In this document: positions 1-12,670 of the stretch, piece by piece
How positions within the stretch are numbered: position 1 is the stretch's first letter
Layout: each line of letters opens with the position of its first letter
Assembly (NCBI GenBank): GCA_030248195.1
Contig: JASAND010022866.1
Location: 1 to 64,000 of the forward strand
Reading direction: 5' to 3'
DNA from: Trissonchulus latispiculum
Taxonomy: Eukaryota > Nematoda > Enoplea > Enoplida > Ironidae
Length of the DNA: 64,000 nt
Made by a program: the position numbers and the translations under genes
Notes under the pieces: generated by a model
The model's input: the letters and a program-made list of their open reading frames with translations, nothing else
Databases searched by the model: none
Told to the model about the DNA's origin: nothing

Positions 1-1096
1 TTCTCTCTCTGCTCTCCCTATCTCCTGTATACAGTTTCTCCCCCTGTCTAAATATCCAGCGGGCCTTTGTATTATTTGGTACGTTAGCGGGGCTTCGCCC
101 ATTTAAATTGTTTGGTGAGTTTGTGTGTGTGTGTTAGTTTATTTACTGTATAACTGTTTGTTTGTCAGTTGGGCCTTCGCCCCCCTAAATTTATATACTT
201 GTTATATTTTATATCTGCTATATTTCCATAATACTTGTTGTACGTATTAAATATCTCCACTAGTTGTGTGTACTTTTGGTAGGTCTTACTGAGCTCCTAG
301 GTTAGTTTAGTGTTATTTCTGAGGTGAGCGGGTGTCACCCACTCACTAGGGCTATTTATTTGGCGAGGCTTCCCCGGCCGGCTCCTGCGCGGTTGGTGTG
401 TTATTCACTTGTGCCACGGTCTCCTCGCTTGAGTTGCTCTCGCGGGGTAACGGTACTTTTGTGTTAGGCTAGTTTCACTCTGGTACCGCTACAAAATCAT
501 TCATCATCATAATTATGTCATCGTCATCACTGCACACATGGCCTGCCCTTCAATTTCCTGGTTGAATCCCAGCTGGAATCGTTACCAACCCTTCGAAGTC
601 CTTGTACATTATGATGGCCTTCAGCAGGACTATTCTGAAAAATGTTCACTGGCGAAGCCTTTTTGATCCTTTGATTGATTGACTTTTGAGCTGCCACCAT
701 AACCGCACCCCACACCCCACTGCTTGTACTATATTTGGGCTTGTATTTTTATACTGCAACGTTAGACCAATCGCATCACTATACTTGCTGATCGTTGCAT
801 GACTCGTGTCACTTGTATCCGTTTTATAATCCACCCCCTAGTGCAACTTTGTACCATTTTTTACAATAGGAAGATTCTGAGAATTGTCGGAAGATTTTAA
901 TTTTGGGATAAAAATAAGCTAAAATCTAGATGTTGAGTGTGCGGATTATTAATTTATGTCTCTATTGTTTGCAGTTGTGCTTCGTGTTTCACTGAAACTC
1001 TTGAATCTGCGTATCAGTGCATCTAATTTGAAACTAATGAAAAAACAAACGAAACTAAGATTGTCACTACAGCACCTCCGAACCCGAAAAATTCGG
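1..1096. other. Gene-free left flank
   Basis: No coding exon, RNA gene or structured element could be supported here. The first 500 bases are rich in T, G and C with short direct similarities such as the repeated GGGCTTCGCCC-like and GGGCCTTCGCCCCCC motifs, which suggests an old transposon remnant. Open frames are short on both strands and lack splice-site support. Confidence 0.4.
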
Positions 1097-1168
1097 GCCC
1101 GAGGTGGGGATCGAACCCACAACCTTTGCCTGTCTAGGCCAACGCCGTACCGATTGAGCCACCCGGGC
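1097..1168 (-). repeat. tRNA-like sequence, likely SINE head or tRNA pseudogene
   Basis: Read on the minus strand this 72-nt stretch folds as a cloverleaf. The 7-bp acceptor stem GCCCGGG/CTCGGGC has one G-U pair, the T arm GTGGG-TTCGATC-CCCAC is perfect, and there are good A-box (TGGCTCAATCGG) and B-box (GGTTCGATCCC) matches. The D stem and anticodon stem each carry one mismatch. The loop CTAGACA gives anticodon AGA, which would be serine, but the short variable arm is class I and does not fit tRNA-Ser. A tRNA-derived SINE head or a pseudogene is therefore more likely than a working tRNA. There is no CCA. Confidence 0.55.
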
Positions 1169-3660
1169 ACAATCGAACAAAGCTTAAGTTGGAATTCGTT
1201 CCCAAACTGTAGTGACATTTTAGAAGACGCTTTCGCGCCAGCCCACACAGTCTGATGGGAGCAAACCTCTACCGTTTCAAACCGTAATGGGCAAGACAAA
1301 TGAAATAATAAATGAATAAACATTTGCGTTCCCTAACGAATTCTGTGTTTGCTAACTGAATGCGGCGTACTTCTGTGTTAATGTGACTAATGTCCTGCAC
1401 AGCATTGTGGAAGCTTTACTTTTTGTTTCTAATATGGAGATTTATACCCAAACTCCGTAATTCTCCCTTTCCAATTTTATAGCACAGATAATACACATAT
1501 GCAAGCGCAATTACATAATGGACACAACTGACGGGTGTCGGTCCACAATTCGGTTGCCTTCGCTCATGACAGCAAGACAGATTGGCTCCGTCTTTCGTGT
1601 CTGATGGTTACTTCCAATTCCGTGCAAAGATAAATGTTCCGGTTTCAACGATTTCAGTGTTCTGATGCCAGGTTCCTGCGATTTTAGAAATAAACTCCTG
1701 GTCCACCCTTCCTGAACCAAAAATTGCGTGACCATGTATATTAGTGATATGTCCCGCCTGAGGTCCCAAAATGTAATACTCTTCCCGATGAGAATACAGC
1801 AACAACGCAAACGGCAACTTTAATTCATGACACCACAAAGTAATAACTAACTACTAACGGCTGAATATCCTAAAGTAGTCGATCCAGGAAAACCCGAACT
1901 TGTAGTTTTCAAACTTCTTATAAGTTACACATCACATATTGAGAAAATCAGCAGGTTCCACTTATACGATTTTCTGTTTGCTTGGCTGAATTTGTTAATG
2001 GGTTTGCTTTTCGATTTATGGGTTCAAATTCTTGGGTTGGGTTTAATCCACCTAAAACCAAGATTTAGGCTACCCCATGAGTCCTTGAACAAACGCATAA
2101 GTCATGCTTATCATGAAAAGAAACGCGGAAGTTCAACGAAACTTCAAAAGCACAAAAAACAGCAGAATTGCACTTTGACAGAGTTGGGGGAAAAGGGTGA
2201 CTGTTCGTCAGTCTTCAGTTTGGGGTTGACTCGTCTACTGACCAGTCGTGCCTTGACTGTGTTTCTGATTGTGTTTTCTGTGGATAGACCGTGTGAGCCT
2301 GTCTGATTTGTGCGCTGAGCTGTTGAGCTATCAAGTTGACTATTTGTCTGTCGTTGACGGTCAGTCCCCATTCTCCATAGTCAGTCTCGTGTGTAATTCC
2401 TGGAACTTGGTCACCTGTCCTTTACTATTCTTCTTCATGGGCGGAATCATTTGTGTAACAATATCCATAGTTTTGTGTAACAATTGTCTAAAGTCATCTC
2501 CCGATTGTCGTTGACTCTTATGAGGAACTTCTGTAATTAGTGGCATTTAGTAATAGTGAATTGAAGTGATCCGAATCTTGTTATTCGTGAAAGTCGCCTG
2601 TTACCGAAACATAAAAATTTGTAAAATCAAGCCTGCTGAGCCTGAGCCTGAGATTTGACTCTATAGTTAGGGATTTGATCTGAGGTTCAGAGTGGATCAT
2701 TGTCTTAGTTACGGAAGCTTTGACTAGGTAGTGACAATAGTAAACTGATCTCAGAGTTTAGTGAGCGATCAGCTCACTATTAAGTTGTTTTAAGACAAGA
2801 ATTTGCCATTTGGTGCAGAATATCACGTTAATACCACTTTTCAGATTGTCTTTAGAATGTTTAAGTTTGCCCGACCCCCAAACTTGTGCAATAGTAAGGA
2901 CTGAGTTGAATAAAGTTTGATTATTGAGACCATACATGTGCTTTGGAGGGGGGGGGGGGGGTACCTCCAGAATCCGAATTTTTCTTTTGGGCAAAAACCC
3001 GGAAGAGTTCGGTTTTTCCGGCCGCCGGTTCACCCACCCCAGAACTTCTCCTCCTGCACATGTCTGATTGAGACTATAAATTGACCTCTCAGCTCCGAAA
3101 AAGACCTGTAACCAAACCTTTTTTACATTTATTATATAGCATACTCAATGATTTTGCAACATCGAGCAGCTATCAAATTTCTTTTACAAGGGGGAAATGG
3201 GCGTACTATTCTTTAGATATAACGAGATATTCTCCGGAGCCATGCCTGTTTTGCAATTCAGAAAACTGCCGGAATTAGTGGAAGAATACAGGTTAAAGAT
3301 TTGATGGAGTTTAGCATTTTTTATGGAATTTTACAGCATTAACTTCAATAATACTAGCTTTTGTAGAAACAATTGATGATTGAACAGGAACGTAGCAAGC
3401 TAGTCTTATCTGAAAAAACCGCTGAGCGGTTTCCTTGGATTGTCGCTGTCTTCCCTATAGGCAAGTGATTCATGTGCCCATCCGTAGTTAAGGTAGGAAT
3501 GATGGTGTGCCCATGAGTTTTACGTGGCAGTGTGTTATGTGCCCATATGCAAACAGAGACATCAAGTGGGTTTTTTGGCTGATGTAAAAGGGTGTGTTTT
3601 AATTGGGTATTGTTTATTAGTTATGTTGTAGTTAGGTGGTGGTTTCTTTGTCGATAATAA
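1169..3660. other. Gene-free stretch with a G-run
   Basis: I see no supportable exon here. Positions 2947-2961 hold an uninterrupted G run, followed at about 2985-3035 by a GC-rich piece with small inverted pairs (CCGGAA..TTCCGG), which looks like the end of a degenerate transposon. The remaining frames are short and carry no splice-site pairs. Confidence 0.4.
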
Positions 3661-3689
3661 AAAGAAGTACATTAAGATGTATCTTTTTG

Positions 3690-4745
3690 ACAAAAGTGTT
3701 TTTGTCAATGCATGTGCAGTTGTAAATACACTGTAGTTGGTTGTAAACGTCTAGGTCGAAATGTTTTTAAATGTGTTTTGTTTTGTTAGTTGATTGTAGG
3801 AGTGATAATGTATGTTTGTAAATTCTGTAGTTGTAATTTGTCAAGTACAGTACGTTTTGGTAATAAAATGAAATTGTTCATGTTGGTTATAGTAACATGT
3901 AGTAGTGTATTCGAAAGAGTTGTTGGAACTGTGTATTGTTGTAAGTAGAGTGTTTTGTTTATTGTGTAAAGATTGACTAGAAAACACATGCAGTGTAGTT
4001 GGTTGTAAACGTGTACGTCGAAATGTTTTTAAATGTGTTTTGTGTTGTTAGTTGATTGTAGGAGTGATAATGTATGTTTGTAAATTCTCTAGTTTATGCT
4101 ATTGTTTGAAAACTGTTTTTTGTGAAACGTATGTCCACTTATGATTATAGTACTGTACTATATGAAAACGTCGAAATGTTTTTAAATGTGTTTTGTTTTG
4201 TTAGTTGATTGTAGCAGTGATAATGTATGTTTGTAAATTCTCTAGTTTATGTTATTGTTTGAAAGCTGTTTCTTGTGAAACGTATGTCCACTTATGATTA
4301 TAGTACTGTACTATATGAAAATGTTGATGTTGGTTATAGTAACATGTAGTAGTATATTGTAAATAGTAGTTAGAACTGTGTACTGTTGTAAGTAGAGTGT
4401 TTTGTTTATTGTGTTTAGATTCACCAGAAAACAGATGCACTGTAGTTGATTGTAAACGTGTACGTCCAAATCTTTTGAAATGTGTTTTGTTTTGTTAGTT
4501 GATTGTAGGACTGATAATCTATGTTTGTAAATTGTGTAGTTTAAGTAGACTGTTTTGTTTATTGTGTTTAGATTCACCAGAAAACAGATGCACTGTAGTT
4601 GATTGTAAATGTGTACGTCGAAATGTTTTAAAATGTGTTTTGTTTTGTTGTACGTCGAAATGTTTTGAAATGTGTTTTGTTTTGTAGAAAATAGAGTAAG
4701 AAGTATGTTTTTCACAAAAGTGTTTTTTGTGAATGCATGTGTAGT
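3690..4745. repeat. G/T-rich tandem repeat array with micro-exon-like cores
   Basis: Units built around CGAAATGTTTTTAAATGTG, TTGATTGTAGGAGTGATAA and TGTTTTGTTTATTGTGTTTAG recur four or five times with variable spacing. At about 3972, 4420 and 4570 the acceptor-like TTTATTGTGTTTAG is followed by ATTCACCAGAAAACAG-type sequence and then GATTGTAAACG, which could be a donor. If these are exons they would be 33 nt long and phase 1-1. They may equally be repeats that merely look like splice sites. The same acceptor motif precedes the two duplicated exons at 4979 and 5511. Confidence 0.5.
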
Positions 4746-4978
4746 TTTAATTTTTGAAGTACAGTAGGTTTTTGCTATTGCATGTGTAGTTTTAATTTTT
4801 GAAGTACAGTAGGTTTTGGTAATGAAGTGTTTTTTCTGAAATTTATATGCAGTTATGACTATAAAAGTGTATTATATGTCATTTTATACAGTTTTATAGT
4901 AAGATGTAGTAGTGTATTGCAAAGAATAGTTAGGACTGTGTATTGTTGTAAGTAAACTGTTTTATTTATTTTGTTTAG

Positions 4979-5151
4979 AGTCAACACACAACGTACTGAG
5001 TCTGAAATGTGGTAGTGAAATGGTTCTTGTTCATTATATGAGTGATCAAGGTGGTGGAAATTTGGTTGGACTACGCAGCAATGAAATCACCAAAAACACA
5101 TTTTATGGACTATATACACTGTGCGAATTATATCTGCAATGCTTAAAATAA
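4979..5151 (+). CDS. Candidate terminal exon, copy 1 of a duplicated pair
   Basis: After an acceptor ending TTTGTTTAG, a phase-1 frame runs about 57 codons to TAA, immediately overlapping AATAAAT. The encoded segment contains LSLKCGSEM and RSNEI and aligns along almost its whole length with the exon at 5511-5671. The alignment has no indels in the shared part, and the frame stays open in both copies. No upstream exon with a matching donor could be fixed, so the parent gene is unknown. It is either the 3' exon of a small gene or a chance open frame in a duplicated repeat. Confidence 0.33.
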
Positions 5152-5510
5152 ATATCTAAATGGTAGTGTAAATATTGAAACACTATTACACAATAATGAA
5201 CACAACAAGTAGAGTAGGTTTTGCTAATAAAGTGTTTCTTGTGAAATTTGTATACAGTTATGACTACAAAAGTGAATTATATGAAATGGTAGATATTATA
5301 TTGTAACACTATTACACAATAATGAACACAACAAGTACAGTAGGTTTTGCTAATAAATTGGTTTTTGTGAAATTTGTGTGCAGTTGTGACTGTAAAAGTG
5401 TATTATATGATATCGTAGAGATTTTTTCTCGTAAGATGTAGTGGTGTATTGTAAACAATAGTTAGAACTGTGTATTGTTGTAAGTAAACTGTTTTATTTA
5501 TTGTGTTTAG

Positions 5511-5671
5511 ATTGGATACAGAGCGCACTGAGTCTGAAATGTGGTAGTGAAATGCTTTTTGTTCATTATATGAGTGATGAACGTGGTGGGAATTTGGTTA
5601 GACTACGCAGCAATGAAATCAGGAAGAAGACATTTCATGGACTATGTACACTGTGCGAATTAGATGTGTAA
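5511..5671 (+). CDS. Candidate terminal exon, copy 2 of a duplicated pair
   Basis: The acceptor is TTATTGTGTTTAG and the frame enters in phase 1. It encodes about 53 residues with the same LSLKCGSEM..HYMSD..GGNLV.LRSNEI pattern as the exon at 4979, ends in TAA, and is followed within ten bases by AATAAA. The distance between the copies is 532 bp and the intervening DNA is also similar, so this is a tandem duplication of an exon plus its intron. The function is unknown. Confidence 0.33.
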
Positions 5672-5699
5672 TGCTTATAATAAATATGTAAATGGTAGT

Positions 5700-8600
5700 G
5701 TAAATATTGTAACACTAACACAATGATGAACACAAGAATAATTGCTGATCTCAGTAACATAGCATTAGAACTAGTGTTAGGTGATTTTTTAGAACAGGAT
5801 ATCGCATTAATTTGCTTGGTCGTGGCTTAGTACTTGGTAAGCAAAGCGTTAGGGGTTCTGTTTAATGCGCAGTTCTAATAAACTCTTGTTTGTCTATAGT
5901 AAACGTTTGTAGGTAAAAGTTTAAAGTAATGTTTGTTTGGTAAAACTAAGTAAATGTAGGTAAAATATGTGGATAAGCAATTTTGAAGTAGCAATAAAAA
6001 TTGCTCAGTGGATTCTATATATTTTCTGCGTGGAGTAAGCTTTTAGATCCGAAATTCTTTGTCAGTATCGAAAAATTCAGAATCTATGTAGTTTCGGTTA
6101 ATGGTGGTCTTGTTACATATGAGATTGTAAATAGTTTGGTTCGTAAGTAAGATAACAAATGTGAGTTTGTTGTAAAAATCAATATCACGTTTTAATTTTT
6201 TTAAGTGATCAAGGTTTACAGAGACAGCTATCACATATTTATAATTTACATGATATATGTTAAGACGCTTAATAAGGAATTGGTTGTAAAGTAAGATTAG
6301 GAATGTCAGTTCGTTGTAAAAATCAATATGACGTTTTAGGTATTTGTTAAGTCATCAAGGTTTTGACAGCCAGCTATTACATATTTATAGTTTACATGAT
6401 ACGTGTTAACAGGCTTAATGAGGATTTAGTTGGTAAGTAACACTGTAAATGTGAGTTGGTTATAAAAATCAATATGACGTTTTAGCTATTTGTTAAGTGC
6501 TCAACATTTAGACAGCGAGCTATCATATATTTATAGTTTACATTATACATGTTAGGAGGCTAAATAAAGAAAATTTTGATACAAAGAAATTATTTCACGT
6601 GTGAAGCACGTTGAAACTCACACGTATCAACACATTTCAGCGCATCTACCGTAATCCTTGGGTTTGTTTTGATGTGGGTCTATTTAGATTACAATGTAAT
6701 ATATAGTGTGGCTGTGGTATATGTTGACGAGCTAGTGCAGAAGTGGTTATTTATTGTATTTATTGTTTGGGTTTGGTTCATAATGAATATGTTCAGGATT
6801 TGGACGTTTGTAGGAAAATGGATACGAAAACTAAACATGGAATCATATACAGGTAAGGGATAAAATAGCTTCTATTTGATAGTGATGTATATTAAAAGAA
6901 ATAGAAAAGAGCAGACAATGAAAATTGTAAAAATGATGAAGTGTTTTAAGGTTCTGCTGTTCTGACAAAAAGTATTCATTTGTATTTTGTATTAGTTACT
7001 TAAAAGCAACATATGTTAGTTTGTTTCTTGAAAGGCGATGATTTCAGAGCTTTCATGAGAAATAGAATTGAGAAATGAATTTGTGAAGTCGTTCTATACG
7101 TTCCTGAGACGTGTTGTAGAAAGGTATATGTGAAATTGTTTTCGAACACAACAATGGTACTCAGATGAATACTAATTGAAGGTTTAGTGAAACATATTTC
7201 TGATATTGAGTATATTTAAGTACTTAAACAAAAATTATGTTCAGCAAACGAGATAGATAGAAGGCGTTTCCGAAATCAGAAGTAGTCTACGTTTGAGATA
7301 GGTTGATTGTTTGATATTGAGAAAAGGCGGGGACAGTAAAAGTGTTAGTTTAAACGTGGTGTATGTATATATAGACTTGCGAAAGGATACCGAAAAGGGG
7401 GTAGTTGTGTTGGATTGCTATAGAGTTTGTTTTAAGCAAAGTGGATATAACTTTTCTTTAGAAATTCATATATGTATGTAGCGTAAATTTATTTATGGTT
7501 TTTCGTGTTGTGAACTGGGGGTAAAAACCTTCAAACTTTATGTGCATTTTTCTGAAACTTCTCTCCTTATATGTAAAATTTAAGCAGTGTACATATATGT
7601 AGTTTGACAAAGTTCTGCCTTATTCGCTTCCCTTTGCGTAAAATGGGGTTCAAAACACAAAAAATACTGAATGTTCGTTAAAAAGTTTACAATTTTTCCA
7701 TTCTTTTGTGAAAAGCTGTTTAAAAAGGGTTATCTACGGAAAAATAAGTTTCAAAACGCAATACCACTGATTTTTTGTGAGACGTATGTCGAAAAAGGTA
7801 TATTTTATGTGAGAAAAGCGCCATGTTTAGCTGGGAAACGTTGGATATGGTTTCTCTACATGTGTTTTGTAACATTTACGATTTTGAATACGTGCGGAAG
7901 CCAGTTGTTGAAAATGTAGAATTTTTGAAGCCCCCATCAAGCTACATTTGCTTTTTGTAGTGAAAGCTGTCTAAGTGGATAATTTTGGGTAGGGTTGGGG
8001 TACATGTATTCTTTAAAATTTACGATTTTACGTTTCGAACCCAGTTGTTCAAGATGTATAATTTTTCTGACTCCCCTCAAAGTACATTTGCTTTTTCTAG
8101 TCCGTCCCAACTGAAATAGATGATATGTCTATGGTGTTTTTTCAGACGTGACCGCAGCTCCGCAAGGAGTATAGGTTTTCTTTGTGGGAAATGGGAATAA
8201 AACGTTTGTAACTTTATATCCATTTTTGTGAAAGTTGTGTAGTAACATTTCCAAATTAAATGGTTTAAATACATCTAATCGTAAAAATTTCAGCCTTACT
8301 CCCTTCTACCTTCCTAAAATGGGCCTCAACACATTTCGTTTTTAAGTTCCTGTCCAACTAAAACAGGTAGTACTTTTACACCTAGGCAGAGTTGTGTAAT
8401 GGCTATGATTTTCTTTTTGTCAAATCGGAGTAAAAGCCTTCAAAGTTGATTTCTATTATACTTAAACTTCTGAGGTACCGTTTGAAATATAACCGGTGTA
8501 AATATATGTACTTTGAAAAACTTCTGCATTATTCTCTTCCCCTTCCGCAAAATGGGGTTAAAAGAAGAGAAAAAATGATCAATGTTTGCTGAAATCTTTG

Positions 8601-8760
8601 ACAATTTTCTTGACTACTGTACAAAAATGTCTAGAAACAATTTCGAAAGGAAAAAAGGAGAAAACGCAGTAACAGGGGGTTTTTGTTTGATTGATATTGA
8701 AAGAACTTCATTTGATTTGAAAAACGCTATGTTTAGCTACAAAAGTTTGGGCAGGGGTTG
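5700..8760. other. Gene-free, repeat-derived stretch
   Basis: The segment 6180-6560 contains three imperfect copies, about 130-180 bp apart, of a unit with TAAAAATCAATATGACGTTTTA, AGTCATCAAGG and ACATATTTATAGTTTACATGATA. From about 7500 to 8650 there are further loosely repeated segments with AAAATGGGGTTCAAAA and TACATTTGCTTTTTGTAG. No exon with convincing splice sites was found. The single open frame at 6669-6863 has no other support. Confidence 0.4.
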
Positions 8761-9560
8761 AGTACGTGCGTTGTTTAAAGTTGAGGGTTTTCCAGAAAAA
8801 CATTTAGCTACAACATTTTGAGTACGCTTTGGGTACGGCTACAAAAGTTTGGGTACGGGTTGGGTACGTGCGTTGTTTAAAGTTTAGGGTTCTTCAGAAA
8901 ACATTTAGCTACAAAAGTTTGGGTACGGTTTGGGTACGTGCATTGTTTCAAATTGAGGGTTTTTGATACGTGTACAACCGAGTTGTTGAAAATGCGCAAT
9001 TTCTGATTCCTTCCATGCCACATTGGGTTTTTGTGCTGCTGGCCAACAGAAGTGTCATGTTTCGCTGGAAAAGTTTGGGTACCGTTTGAGTACAAAAATA
9101 GTGAATGTTCCCTAAACAATTTACAATTTATGAATAATTTGGTTTTGTATTACATTGATGTCGAAAGAGTGTATTTGATTTGAAAAAACTCTATGTTTAA
9201 AGTTTAGGGTTTTTCAGAAAAATTTGCTTTTTGTGGTGCTCCCCAACAAGTGTCATCTTTAGCTGGAAAAGTTTGGGTACCGTTTCGGTACAAAAATACT
9301 GAGTGTTCCCTAACAAATTTACAATTTAGGAATAACTTGTGGTTTTTTATTCGATTGATGTTCAAAAAACTCCATTTGATTTGAAAAAACGCTATGTTTA
9401 GCTATACAAGTTTGGACACGGATTGGAGACGTGGGTTGTTTAAAGTTTAGGGTTTTTTAGGAAAAAATTTACCTACAACATTTTGGGTACGCTTTGGGTA
9501 CGGCTATAAAAGTTTGGGTACGGGTTGGGTACGTGCGTTGTTTAAAGTTTAGGGTTTTAG
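8700..9560. repeat. GGGTACG/TTTAGGGTTTT minisatellite
   Basis: The phrases AAGTTTGGGTACGGGTTGG, GTACGTGCGTTGTTTAAAG and TTTAGGGTTTTTCAGAAAA recur at irregular spacing, about six times between 8740 and 9555. Each phrase is 20-60 bp. The array is carried over in the duplicated block at 10403-11167. The TTTAGGG strings occur singly and are not telomeric arrays. Confidence 0.6.
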
Positions 9561-9732
9561 ATTATGTACGTATGGTATATGTACGTACACACTTTATATA
9601 CGATTATAAGAATATGTCGGTAGGCAATAGCGGTAATAGGCTCAATAGATAATGAAATGTGTGCAGTCTGGGTAGTCATCTAAAATTACGACTATGTACC
9701 TCCTCCTCCTCCCTGTACAAACCGAAGAAATG
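8973..9732. repeat. Segmental duplication block X, copy 1
   Basis: From ACAACCGAGTTGTTGAAAAT to AAACCGAAGAAATGC this block is almost identical to 10403-11167. The pair differs by a few substitutions and single-base indels, so the duplication is recent. Block Y follows it directly. Confidence 0.75.
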
Positions 9733-10395
9733 CCAGCACCTTGTGTAGCATACGTATATATACATTTTGTTCCACGGTATGCATCCAAAAAAGGTGCTGA
9801 ATGCACCGGCAATCGCGTTAAATCGATAATGAAATATACGTGTACTACATAATTGCTTGACAGTTTTCTTTGTTTGCCATTGTAGCGGGCACTAGCGCAG
9901 CCAGAAAAAAATTTCGGGGGGGGGAATGCAAAATTTTTGGGGGGCTCTGGGGGCTGAGCCCCCCAGAAGCTGAGAAATTTTTATATTGCGTGACCTTCGT
10001 GGATTTTTTATACACCATCGTTTGAAATTACAATAACATTTAAGAGGCAGTGCGTGTTCATGGTCCCAAATGATGCAGAAGCTAGTCAAACGACCCCTTT
10101 TAGGGTAATTGGTGTTCATTTTTTAATGCAAAAGACGTATTATTATGGTAAAGTACACTTATTTAGCGCCGAAGGCGTGACAATTTTTAGAGAAATGGGC
10201 GTTTTACACACGGCAGGAATGAAATTCCTGGGGGGCAGCACAATTTGGGAGGGGGGAATTTCCGCCATCCCGCCCCCCAGGCTACGCGCCTGGTAGCGGT
10301 GCAGGGGATGTCTGATAAAAACGTTTTCAATTCCTCGTTGCAAAAAATGGATAATTAGATATATGTGTACTACATACTTACCTGAAATGCTTTTT
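9733..10395. repeat. Segmental duplication block Y, copy 1, containing a TIR-type element
   Basis: This block is nearly identical to 12004-12670. Inside lies a sequence bounded by GCGCAGCCAG at about 9896 and CAGGCTACGCGC at about 10280. These are imperfect inverted repeats flanking poly-G, GGGGGGCTC and CCCCCCAG segments, as in a short non-autonomous DNA transposon. The open frames within it are repeat-derived: they translate homopolymer-rich sequence and occur in both copies. Confidence 0.7.
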
Positions 10396-10402
10396 ACACT
10401 TT

Positions 10403-11167
10403 GGTACAACCGAGTTGTTGAAAATGCGCAATTTCTGATTCCTTCCATGCCACATTGGGTTTTTGTGCTGCTGGCCAACAGAAGTGTCATGTTTCGCTGG
10501 AAAAGTTTGGGTACCGTTTGAGTACAAAAATAGTGAATGTTCCCTAAACAATTTACAATTTATGAATAATTTGGTTTTTGTATTACATTGATGTCGAAAG
10601 AGTGTATTTGATTTGAAAAAACTCTATGTTTAAAGTTTAGGGTTTTTCAGAAAAATTTGCTTTTTGTGGTGCTCCCCAACAAGTGTCATCTTTAGCTGGA
10701 AAAGTTTGGGTACCGTTTCGGTACAAAAATACTGAGTGTTCCCTAACAAATTTACAATTTAGGAATAACTTGTGGTTTTTTATTCGATTGATGTTCAAAA
10801 AACTCCATTTAATTTGAAAAAACGCTATGTTTAGGTATACAAGTTTGGACACGGATTGGAGACGTGGGTTGTTTAAAGTTTAGGGTTTTTTAGGAAAAAA
10901 TTTACCTACAACATTTTGGGTACGCTTTGGGTACGGCTATAAAAGTTTGGGTACGGGTTGGGTACGTGCGTTGTTTAAAGTTTAGGGTTTCAGATTATGT
11001 ACGTATGGTATATGTACGTACACACTTTATATACGATTATAAGAATATGTCGGTAGGCAATAGCGGTAATAGGCTCAATAGATAATGAAATGTGTGCAGT
11101 CTGGGTAGTCATCTAAAATTGCGACTATGTACCTCCTCCTCCTCCCTGTACAAACCGAAGAAATGCT
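10403..11167. repeat. Segmental duplication block X, copy 2
   Basis: Second copy of the block at 8973-9732, in the same orientation, with the same GGTACG minisatellite. The similarity stops sharply after AAACCGAAGAAATGC, where the first copy runs into block Y and this copy runs into unrelated sequence (TGATAAACG). Confidence 0.75.
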
Positions 11168-12003
11168 GATAAACGTATGGTATTATTTTCTATATATAGG
11201 TTTAGCGTTTACAGAACTTACAGCAGATACGTATGTAAGCAGTACACGTAGTAGCCTAAGTGAATAGTCAAAAATCTGCATAATAGGCTTTTCACGTTCA
11301 ATCATTGACAAGGACATTAACCAAAATGCATATAGTTTTTGCAACATTTACCACGAAGCAATTACACATAGGATTAATTATTTGTGCTACACGTTGTATG
11401 ATTTATAACTATAAAGTCAAAACAACGTAAATGTGCTAAGGAGACGTTTCAGGCGGACGTGTTGTATACGTATGTGGGTTTTTTATATTAGGTAGTGAGG
11501 TTATGCACGTATGCTATATGTACGTACACACTTTACATACGAGTATAAGAATATGTTGGTAGGCAATACAGGTAAAAGGCTCAATAGATAATGAAATATA
11601 TGTACTCTGTGCAGTTATGTCAAATTGGTAATGTTTTTCTGTAATTCTTGATTCGTGTCAAACATGTTGCTGTAAATATCTATCATATAGAGATTTGATG
11701 GCTTCTGCATCAGGAACATTTTGTCAAGAATCTTCATAATTGATTTTTATTAGTAAAAAGGTATCCTTGCAAGTTCTGTTAGCCGCACCAGTGCTAACCG
11801 CACCTTGTATATTTTATCATTTGTAACATGTGTATAGGGAGAAAAAGTTATGTAGAGGTAGTATACGTATGTATAAATTGTGTCTGAGATTCAATGTGAA
11901 AGTGTGTAATTGATGTAGTCGACATCTCTTAATCGATAATTAAATCTAGCTCTAGTATATAGTTAAATGAAATACGTGTTATAGAGTTGTATTTATTGTA
12001 ACT
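11168..12003. other. Unique spacer between duplicated blocks
   Basis: A short piece (about 11505-11600: GCTATATGTACGTACACACT, AATATGTCGGTAGGCAATA-like) repeats the end of block X in degraded form. Otherwise I see nothing coding or structured. Confidence 0.35.
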
Positions 12004-12670
12004 AGCAGCATCTTGTGTAGCATACGTATATATACATTTTGTTCCACGGTATGCATCCAAAAAAGGTGCTGAATGCATCCGCAATCGCGTTAAATCGATA
12101 ATGAAATATACGTGTACTACATAATTGCTTGACAGTTTTCTTTGTTTGCCATTGTAGCGGGCACTAGCGCAGCCAGAAAAAAATTTCGGGGGGGGAATGC
12201 AAAATTTTTGGGGGGCTCTGGGGGCTGAGCCCCCCAGAAGCTGAGAAATTTTTATATTGCGTGACCTTCGTGGATTTTTTATACACCATCGTTTGAAATT
12301 ACAATAACATTTAAGAGGCAGTGCGTGTTCATGGTCCCAAATGATGCAGAAGCTAGTCAAACGACCCCTTTTAGGGTAATTGGTGTTCATTTTTTAATGC
12401 AAAAGACGTATTATTATGGTAAAGTACACTTATTTAGCGCCGAAGGTGTGACAATTTTTGGAGAAATGGGCGTTTTACACACGGCAGGAATGAAATTCCT
12501 GGGGGGCAGCACAATTTGGGGGGGGGAATTTCCGCCATCCCGCCCCCCAGGCTACGCGCCTGGTAGCGGTGCAGGGGATGTCTGATAAAAACGTTTTCAA
12601 TTCCTCGTTGGAAAAAATGGATAATTACATATATGTGTACTACATACTTACCTGAAATGCTTTTTACACT
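12004..12670. repeat. Segmental duplication block Y, copy 2
   Basis: Near-identical second copy of 9733-10395, including the poly-G element bounded by GCGCAGCCAG and CAGGCTACGCGC. The similarity ends after TACCTGAAATGCTTTTTACAC, about 280 bp upstream of the first codon of the large multi-exon gene. Confidence 0.75.

Noticed and set aside
1097..1168. Functional tRNA-Ser(AGA)
   Set aside because: The variable arm is too short for serine and two stems are mismatched, so it is recorded as a tRNA-like repeat.
8740..11000. TTTAGGG strings suggesting telomeric repeats
   Set aside because: Each occurs once per minisatellite unit and never as a head-to-tail TTTAGGG array.
9892..12585. Frames of 75-153 codons on both strands in the poly-G duplicated element
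   Set aside because: The same frames appear in both copies of a TIR-bounded, homopolymer-rich repeat, and they translate repeat sequence.
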